DNA from: Acidobacteria bacterium UBA7540 | GTDB lineage: Bacteria > Acidobacteriota > Terriglobia > UBA7540 | Reading direction: 5' to 3' | DNA: 18,732 nucleotides | Assembly (NCBI GenBank): GCA_002478145.1 | Contig: DLMI01000228.1 | Location: 1-18,732 of the forward strand | Part shown: positions 14,102-18,732 of the stretch, piece by piece | Numbering within the stretch: the stretch's first letter is position 1 | Layout of the letters: the number at the start of each line of letters is the position of its first letter | Translations under genes and position numbers: made by a program | Notes under the pieces: generated by a model | The model's database searches: none | Seen by the model: only the letters and a program-made list of their open reading frames with translations | Told to the model about the DNA's origin: nothing

Positions 14102-14923
14102 CTAGTAACCTACAGAGGTCTTGCCAATTGCGGCGCAAATTGGGTCCATATGCTTACTGTTGTTATTAATAATGCTTGAGTCGTCCGGTGCTTCGAGAAC
14201 AATTATCGCATCTCCAATATGCCAGCACTCGGTTCTGTGCACCTCCCTTCTTCCCTGCCACCTCACAAAATCCTTAATCGCCTTCAGTCGCCGCAGCGTT
14301 TCTGGGTCTGCCTTCTGGTCCGCTTTCAAGCGATCCCTAATCAACACGAGTTCTTCCAACGCTTCTCTTAGGAACTCTTGGACCGCGCAGATTCCAGGCT
14401 TATGTTTGTCGCAATTATCGAAGGTGTTGTCGACTCTTTGCCCCACAAATTTTGGGGGCGGAAGTTGATATCCATTCTTATAGCACTCGACATCATCAAT
14501 GATAACGTCTACTTGCCGCTCGAATTCTAGCCAGAACTGGCGTATCCGTGTGCGGAGGAACGCTTCGAGCATGCGCTTTTTGAACGATACAGGAATATCC
14601 GCCCGCTGCCCAGCCAACTCGTTATCCTCGATACTTGAGAAGAAGTTGGTGAGAGCTTCTAAAATGGTGCTTACCATATGTCGCGCTGGAGTGGCACTCA
14701 ACCTTTGGACGTAAGCAAAAACTTCCGAGACCTTCTGGCAGTCCAGAGACTTATTGTATAAACACACGAAATATCGGAGCACCCCACGCTTAATCTCCAT
14801 GCGCACATATTGCGAGGTGTACTTCGGTCCTGATGCCGCCAGTTGCTTCCGGACACGGTCGGCGACGGACTTGTCTTTGAACAAGAGATCAACCATCGCG
14901 GTCGTGTCCAAGAACCCGCCCAT
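14102..14923 (-). CDS. PIN-domain-like putative ribonuclease (operon gene 3)
   Basis: A 273-aa protein. The N-terminus FLDTTAMVDLLF supplies the first PIN acid (Asp6). RMEIKRGVLRYF supplies Glu43 in the usual E-x3-G context. Near the C-terminus HIGDAIIVLEAPDDSSIINN with NSKHMD matches the last PIN strands: Asp238 as third acid and Asp260 near the motif 4 position. Between them lies a helical insertion of about 150 residues, so the protein is twice as long as a VapC toxin. PIN proteins are Mg2+-dependent RNases, many of them toxins. ATG 14923 abuts the stop of gene 2 (TGAATG) with GAGGG just upstream, so expression is coupled. The family call comes from motif order, not from a search. Confidence 0.6.
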   Translation of the reverse strand: MGGFLDTTAMVDLLFKDKSVADRVRKQLAASGPKYTSQYVRMEIKRGVLRYFVCLYNKSLDCQKVSEVFAYVQRLSATPARHMVSTILEALTNFFSSIEDNELAGQRADIPVSFKKRMLEAFLRTRIRQFWLEFERQVDVIIDDVECYKNGYQLPPPKFVGQRVDNTFDNCDKHKPGICAVQEFLREALEELVLIRDRLKADQKADPETLRRLKAIKDFVRWQGRREVHRTECWHIGDAIIVLEAPDDSSIINNNSKHMDPICAAIGKTSVGY

Positions 14924-15511
14924 TCATCCCTCATCTTCCAACGAGAGGTCAAGACCCTTAAATGGCGCATTCAGGTCGAAACCGGCGTCGAAAAGTGATG
15001 TGTACAGAAGTGACAAGTCCCCCTCGGTTGGTATTGGATTACGTCTTAACTTCTCGAGGGCACCCTGAAGCACTACCAATTCACCCCGGGAGCAAGGGGC
15101 AGAGCGATGCGCGGCCAACGCGCCTAACATCAGAACCAACGCATCGTCAAAGCTCGTATACATTCCGGTGAAACGCGCCAATCTGAAGACCTCGGCGAAC
15201 GCCAGAGCAGTATGATTCTCCCTTTGAAGCTCATCCAGTTCAGAGATTGCTTTCACAAGATGCGGGAGGCACTCTGCCACACTCTGAGAAATCCGTGCGA
15301 TTGAAGCGTCGGCGGTAAAGTCCTGCTTCTGCTGAGAGAACACCCTGTACAGTTCCGGAGGATCAATGTGCTGCTTCGCTTGGACCTCTGGGGTCAAGGC
15401 ATGAGGCGAGCTTGGAAATTCACGCTCCCCAGTTGAGTAGATTGGCATCTCTATCGAACTAGGCAGTATTTGCACAGCCTCGCCATTGGGCTTACCGGCA
15501 GTGTCAGGCAT
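14924..15511 (-). CDS. Uncharacterised operon gene 2, candidate antitoxin or adaptor
   Basis: A 195-aa protein of unknown family. Residues 1 to about 55 are Pro/Ser-rich and probably disordered. The remainder is mostly helical (SVAECLPHLVKAISELDELQ, ALAFAEVFRLARF, ALVLMLGALAAHR). The acidic tail (FDAGFDLNAPFKGLDLSLED) resembles the flexible tails by which antitoxins cover PIN active sites; that is inference. ATG 15511 lies 3 bp past the stop of gene 1, and its own stop abuts the start of the PIN gene. No strong RBS is visible, in keeping with translational coupling. No DNA-binding motif is obvious. Confidence 0.75.
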   Translation of the reverse strand: MPDTAGKPNGEAVQILPSSIEMPIYSTGEREFPSSPHALTPEVQAKQHIDPPELYRVFSQQKQDFTADASIARISQSVAECLPHLVKAISELDELQRENHTALAFAEVFRLARFTGMYTSFDDALVLMLGALAAHRSAPCSRGELVVLQGALEKLRRNPIPTEGDLSLLYTSLFDAGFDLNAPFKGLDLSLEDEG

Positions 15512-15514
15512 ATG

Positions 15515-16210
15515 TCACCACCCAAGGAACACTAAGAGATTCTCGCGTGTGTTTTTCATGGTTGCACGGACGAATTCACTCGCATCTAACTCAGGAGCGA
15601 CCACCATCTTCTTTGTATAGGCGTCGACGTCAATTACAATGGCATCCTTGTTGAACCCACTGGTTTCGATGACGAATGGCTTTGCCACTTGTATCGTCAA
15701 TGTGCGAGGCAGATTTGAAATGTGTAGCGTGTGCCCACGGCTGTCATCTTCCACCCTCATTGTGACTTCGTTTACTTTAGTGCCGAACGGTTTCATACGA
15801 TCCTCTTCGGCGGCCCAGGCCCTAGAATTTCGCATGAGAGCGCTTGCCTCCTCGAGGGAGTTTGTCCGCAAGGAGTGGACATGACGGCAACCCACTCGGG
15901 TGAAATTCTGCACCTTCAGATAATTCTGTATAAGATTAGTGAGGCGCGTTGTGAACTCGTAGAACAAGCTGAGTTTGCTAGGGTAATCCTGGGTCACGTA
16001 GGCTTTCGCGCTGTCGAAATTGAGAGCCAATCCTTCATCCATCCAGTCACATAGGACAGAACTTATGGTTGCGTTAGTGACATGGATTTTGGGGTAGTCG
16101 CGTGCCATGTCAGCAAGGACCTTCCCTGAATTGTCCCAAAACAGGAAAGCGGTCTCGTATCGGACCTCGAACGTGATGCGTTCCAGAGTGAATTCATCTA
16201 GTGATAACAT
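15515..16210 (-). CDS. Operon gene 1, possibly TIGR04255-like protein
   Basis: A 231-aa protein. The opening (LERITFEVRYETAFLFWDNS), the middle (YEFTTRLTNLIQNYLKVQNF) and the following TRVGCRHVHSL recall the sporadically distributed TIGR04255 family: an EVRF-like start, then helices, then an RxGxRY/H strand. The function of that family is unknown and it is often found in variable islands. I hold the match loosely. No transmembrane segment or catalytic motif is evident. ATG 16210 has a weak AGGA nine bases upstream. A minus-strand TTGACC (16277-16272) and TATTAG (16257-16252) could form a promoter, although 14 bp between them is short. First gene of a three-gene unit with 3-bp and 0-bp junctions. 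Confidence 0.7.
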   Translation of the reverse strand: MLSLDEFTLERITFEVRYETAFLFWDNSGKVLADMARDYPKIHVTNATISSVLCDWMDEGLALNFDSAKAYVTQDYPSKLSLFYEFTTRLTNLIQNYLKVQNFTRVGCRHVHSLRTNSLEEASALMRNSRAWAAEEDRMKPFGTKVNEVTMRVEDDSRGHTLHISNLPRTLTIQVAKPFVIETSGFNKDAIVIDVDAYTKKMVVAPELDASEFVRATMKNTRENLLVFLGW

Positions 16211-16333
16211 AATTTCCCATCCTGAGCTCGTTTAGAGTGACTAGCAGAAGGCTAATACTTGTACCTGGCTAGGTCAAGGGCTGAGTCTATTTTTTTCGGA
16301 GAAAGCGTAGCCTGGACCTGTTTGGCCGGCTGG

Positions 16334-16361
16334 CGCAGACCCCTGATCATTGGGGTCTGCG
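16334..16361. repeat. Perfect inverted repeat
   Basis: CGCAGACCCC (16334-16343) and GGGGTCTGCG (16352-16361) form a 10-bp stem with an 8-base loop. The left arm overlaps GCCGGCTGGCGCAGAC, which recurs at 17396-17411 and, in inverse, at 16609-16621. Confidence 0.7.
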
Positions 16362-16385
16362 ATTTCTCGAAGGGACCCAAAAGGC

Positions 16386-16601
16386 AGTGACAAGTGACGA
16401 GTGACCAGTGACGAGAAACAGGCAAAATCAGTCGGCTTGTAGAACGGCACACTGCCGGAGAGTACGCCCGCGACGCTGTGTGTCAGGTGCCAGGTGTTAG
16501 GTATCAGGTGTCAGGTACTGATGCGGGGGCCGGCCGCTACGAAAAGCTGTCCGCCTCCCGCTTTCGGCCTACTGCCTACCGGCTACTGCCTACTGCCCTA
16601 A
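16386..16601. repeat. Three 7-bp-period arrays
   Basis: 16386-16413 is four AGTGACN units. 16482-16516 is five units like GTCAGGT, GCCAGGT and ATCAGGT. 16567-16601 is five units like GCCTACT and GCCTACC. Each array keeps an exact seven-base step with single-base variation inside units. Confidence 0.85.
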
Positions 16602-16688
16602 TGCGACCGTCTGCGCCAGCCCGCGATTGACGGGAATGCAGAGAACCTTTGGAAACAAATTGTGCGATAATTGGACGCAGGAGTTGAG

Positions 16689-16889
16689 ATGAAACTGCTG
16701 ATCACTCTTTACCCGGACGAAGACGGCTTTTTCATTGCTGAATGTCCATCCATTCCAGGCTGCGTAAGTCAGGGGAAAACGGAAGAGGAAGGAAACGTCC
16801 GCGATGCCATCAAGGAATGCCTCGAAGTTCAGGCCGAGAACGGGCTGCCTCTGACGGTCACCACGCGTGAAGTGGAAGTTGTGAGCTGA
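16689..16889 (+). CDS. HicB-like antitoxin-fold protein
   Basis: A 66-aa protein. ATG 16689 has AGGAG 5 nt upstream; a TTG at 16671 is a weaker alternative. The sequence follows the HicB N-domain (partial RNase H fold): a first strand ending in YPDEDGFFIAECPSIPGCVS, then QGKTEEEGNVRDAIKECLEV, ending soon after a second strand pair. Many such short proteins are antitoxins of HicA mRNA interferases, but the C-terminal DNA-binding part of long HicB is absent. HicA would be expected immediately beside it. The stop overlaps an ATG (TGATG) beginning MPPVP, like a HicA start, but that frame ends after 43 codons without the HicA motif. It is probably an orphan HicB-like protein. Confidence 0.8.
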   Translation: MKLLITLYPDEDGFFIAECPSIPGCVSQGKTEEEGNVRDAIKECLEVQAENGLPLTVTTREVEVVS

Positions 16890-16959
16890 TGCCGCCCGTT
16901 CCGCAAGGTGAAGCCCGAACCGAAAAAGGCTACATCTCCCAAGAAATAGGAGGCTACTT

Positions 16960-17100
16960 ATGCAGGATGCTTTCGCCGCTCAGACTGTCGAAGCTCTCAG
17001 CCAAATCGCAAAAGAACTAAGTGAGATTAAGAACCTCCTGGTTGCTATGGCTAAGGACAAAGCTGCCCAGGAAACCGGGAAACCCAAGGATAAGACCTAA
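16960..17100 (+). CDS. 46-aa small helical protein
   Basis: A short ORF with one of the best RBSs in the window: AGGAGG at 16948-16953, 6 nt before ATG 16960. The peptide has an amphipathic helix (TVEALSQIAKELSEIKNLLV) with leucine/isoleucine heptad spacing, so a short coiled coil is likely, then a Lys-rich polar tail ending GKPKDKT. No family is recognised. It lies 70 bp downstream of the HicB-like gene on the same strand and could be co-transcribed. It might be a partner of that gene or an independent small protein. Confidence 0.65.
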   Translation: MQDAFAAQTVEALSQIAKELSEIKNLLVAMAKDKAAQETGKPKDKT

Positions 17101-17180
17101 ATATTTCAATACACGCGCCCGGAGACCGCCACTCGCATGCGGGAGCTGCTGGCCCTGCTGTTTCTCGGCAGAAAAGTCCA

Positions 17181-17350
17181 GAGCGAGATTCTTCGCGCAG
17201 TTTATCCTGAGCGGACAGAGCGAGATTCTTCGCGGAGTTTATCCTGAGCGGGCAGAGCGAGATTCTTCGCTTCGCTCAGAATGACAGCGAAGCACTCAGA
17301 ACAACAGCGAAGGACTCAGAATGACAGCGAAGGACTCAGAATGGCAGCAT
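17181..17350 (+). repeat. 37-bp and 20-bp tandem repeats
   Basis: GAGCGAGATTCTTCGC begins at 17181, 17218 and 17255, a 37-bp step. It passes directly into a 20-bp repeat with CTCAGA at 17275, 17295, 17315 and 17335, each followed by ATGACAGCGAAG or a variant. Confidence 0.85.
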
Positions 17351-17555
17351 GGCAGGCGAGTACACGGATGCCAGGCTGAGCAACGCAATCGAGCCGCCGG
17401 CTGGCGCAGACGCTAAGAAGCGACCCTCTGCGCGAGCGCGCGCGAAAAATGCCGACCCCGCAGGGCGGGGTCGGCGCTACAAAGGCGAGCGGCGCTCGCC
17501 CCGAGGCCGAACGCGGTTCGGCTCTACACCGGCCCCCGAATCCCGAGCGCCCCGC

Positions 17556-17590
17556 CCCTAGTCCCTAGCCCCCAACCCCGAGCCCCCACT
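17556..17590. repeat. 7-bp-period array
   Basis: CCCTAGT, CCCTAGC, CCCCAAC, CCCGAGC, CCCCACT: five seven-base units in exact register. Confidence 0.7.
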
Positions 17591-17628
17591 CTCGCTATCC
17601 TTTTCAAGCCAAGGGGCATCTAATGGAA

Positions 17629-17667
17629 GGTGGTCAAGATTGAACCAAAAGGTGGTCAATTTTGAAC
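17629..17667 (+). mobile_element. Solo end resembling IS21-family terminal repeats
   Basis: Two copies of GGTGGTCAA-N-(A/T)TTGAAC lie at 17629-17645 and 17651-17667, 22 bp apart. IS21-family elements carry such multiple terminal repeats at their ends, often with GGTGGTCAA...TTGAAC sequences. No istA/istB transposase genes are in the window, so this is a lone end or relic just upstream of the DUF3300 gene. Confidence 0.5.
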
Positions 17668-17803
17668 AGACAGGCGCCCTATGGCGGCTTATTGTGATCA
17701 TGGCTGTACCCGAGGAGAGCCGATTCGCGGTGTCCGTGATGGTGCCGCTCTTACCTCGGCAGATCGAGAAGAGGGGATGAAGGTGCAGAGGAGGTTCAAG
17801 AAC

Positions 17804-18732
17804 ATGAACATTTTCGGACGTGGCGCAAGGTTCTCAAGGCCTCGATGGGGCAAGCAGATTTTAATTTCCCTGTTGCCGTTGGCTCTGTTGTTCGCGACTT
17901 GCCCTCAGAGCCTGTTGGCCCATCAAGACACGCAAGCCCCAGCGCAGGCCACGCAAGCCCCGCCGCAGGCCGCGCCGGCGCCGCCCTACACGCAATCGAC
18001 TCCGGAACAGTTGCAGCAGTTGGTAGCGCCCATTGCGCTGTATCCGGATTCGCTGGTGGCGCAGATCCTGGCGGCTTCCACGTTTCCCGAGCAAGTCGTC
18101 GAGGCCGACCGATGGGTACAAGCGAATCCTAATTTGACGGGCGACGCTTTGGGTCAAGCTGTGGACCAACAACCCTGGGACCCCAGCGTCAAGGCGCTCA
18201 CCGCATTTCCATCGGTCCTTGGAAATATGGACAAGAACCTCTCCTGGACGTCATCGCTAGGCGACGCCTATTACAACCAGCAACAGGATGTGATGGATGC
18301 CGTACAGGTGATGCGCCAGCGGGCGGAAGGAGCCGGCAATCTTAAGACCACGCCGCAGCAAACCGTAACGACGCAAGGCTCGACGATCGTCGTTCAGCCT
18401 GCTAACCCCGAGGTTGTTTACGTCCCCGCGTATGATCCGTGGCTGGTTTACGGAGGTCCCATCATGGCGTGGCCGGGATGGTACCCGTATCCCGGAATTT
18501 GGTTTGGCGGCCCGTACCTCTCGTTCGGACCCGGCTTCGGAATCGGCTTCTTCGGAGGTTTTGGATGGGGCTGGAATAATTGGGGATTCAATTGGGGTGG
18601 CCGATTCGCAACTTTTGGCGGCGGCAGGTACTACTCGCGGAGCACCACGTTTTATAACCGGAACGCCTTCTACCGAGGTGGGGGCGCGCGCGGCGGGGTT
18701 TCCAACCGTAGCAGCATCAACCGAGGTGGGGG
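17804..18732 (+). CDS. DUF3300 secreted protein, 3' end cut by the window
   Basis: The frame is open from ATG 17804 to the window end: 309 codons, still incomplete. AGAGGAGG ends 9 nt before the ATG; an ATG at 17777 is in frame but directly abuts its G-rich upstream sequence. A signal peptide is visible (KQILISLLPLALLFATCPQS, cleavage near LLA|HQD), followed by an Ala/Pro/Gln linker. The DUF3300 domain follows: QLVAPIALYPDSLVAQILAA, FPEQVVEADRW, DPSVKALTAFPSVL, DVMDAVQVMRQRA, VYVPAYDPWLVYG. The tail is Gly/Trp/Phe-rich (GFGWGWNNWGFNWGG, YNRNAFYRGGG). The domain's function is unknown. It is probably periplasmic or surface-exposed, like the YXWGXW protein in this window. Confidence 0.9.
   Translation, partial: MNIFGRGARFSRPRWGKQILISLLPLALLFATCPQSLLAHQDTQAPAQATQAPPQAAPAPPYTQSTPEQLQQLVAPIALYPDSLVAQILAASTFPEQVVEADRWVQANPNLTGDALGQAVDQQPWDPSVKALTAFPSVLGNMDKNLSWTSSLGDAYYNQQQDVMDAVQVMRQRAEGAGNLKTTPQQTVTTQGSTIVVQPANPEVVYVPAYDPWLVYGGPIMAWPGWYPYPGIWFGGPYLSFGPGFGIGFFGGFGWGWNNWGFNWGGRFATFGGGRYYSRSTTFYNRNAFYRGGGARGGVSNRSSINRGG

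Larger units (their letters stand above)
16211..16688. other. Intergenic repeat region
   Basis: About 480 bases between the divergent PIN operon and the HicB-like gene. No gene is seen. It holds a perfect hairpin, three 7-bp-period arrays and two copies of a GCTGGCGCAGAC motif in opposite orientations. Confidence 0.75.
17101..17803. other. Gene-free repeat region with mobile-element end
   Basis: About 700 bases without a convincing gene. In order: 37-bp repeats, 20-bp repeats, three GC hairpins (17451-17475, 17484-17500, 17506-17522), a 7-bp-period array and an IS21-like end. The open frames here are repeat artefacts. Confidence 0.75.

Noticed and set aside
16252..16277. Firm promoter call for the PIN operon (TTGACC and TATTAG on the minus strand)
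   Set aside because: The 14-bp spacing is too short for a standard sigma-70 promoter. It is mentioned only as a possibility under operon gene 1.
17845..18132. 95-codon plus-strand frame near the right end
   Set aside because: It lies in a different frame inside the DUF3300 gene starting at 17804, which has the signal peptide, RBS and domain motifs.

Overview
The window looks like a chromosomal accessory stretch from a GC-rich soil-type bacterium, most likely Acidobacteriota. This is inferred from the gene mix (a YXWGXW-repeat secreted protein, a DUF3300 secreted protein, a two-domain UspA protein, small acidic proteins) and from abundant short intergenic palindromes and 7-bp-period repeats. 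No rRNA or tRNA is visible, so the taxonomy stays tentative.

Layout. 1-122 (-) is the start of a probable efflux adaptor. 123-918 has no intact gene but holds a slipin remnant. 934-3240 (+) carries an oxidative/quinone-stress set: WrbA, an alpha/beta-hydrolase of the non-heme chloroperoxidase type, and an iron-type superoxide dismutase. 3395-5529 holds a truncated MDR oxidoreductase, a DrrA/DrrB-like ABC exporter pair and a truncated Old-Yellow-Enzyme start. 5588-8699 has an orphan fragment (-), the YXWGXW protein, a universal stress protein and a small exported protein ending in a clear intrinsic terminator. 9080-9988 (-) has two or three small hypothetical genes. 10377-12919 (+) has a truncated glgB, then a HAD hydrolase overlapping acetate kinase. 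12920-14101 is gene-free and rich in repeats. 14102-16210 (-) is a tightly coupled three-gene operon ending in a PIN-domain-like protein, probably a mobile toxin or defence cassette. 16689-17100 (+) holds a HicB-like protein and an unlisted 46-aa ORF. 17101-17700 is repeats plus an IS21-like solo end. 17804-18732 (+) is a DUF3300 protein that runs off the window.

The first 13 kb reads as a stress and fermentation cluster (SOD, WrbA, USP, acetate kinase, glycogen branching remnant) undergoing decay: at least four genes survive only as fragments. Three promoters in it share one architecture: two tandem boxes, each a pair of TGAnC-like half-sites 10 bp apart, offset by exactly 22 bp, followed 22-23 bp later by TATAA. 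This suggests an undescribed regulon controlled by an OmpR/PhoB- or AraC-type activator.

The right third (12.9-17.7 kb) is dominated by several repeat families. Most striking are at least seven unrelated arrays that all have a 7-bp period. The PIN operon and the HicB-like gene sit among these repeats.
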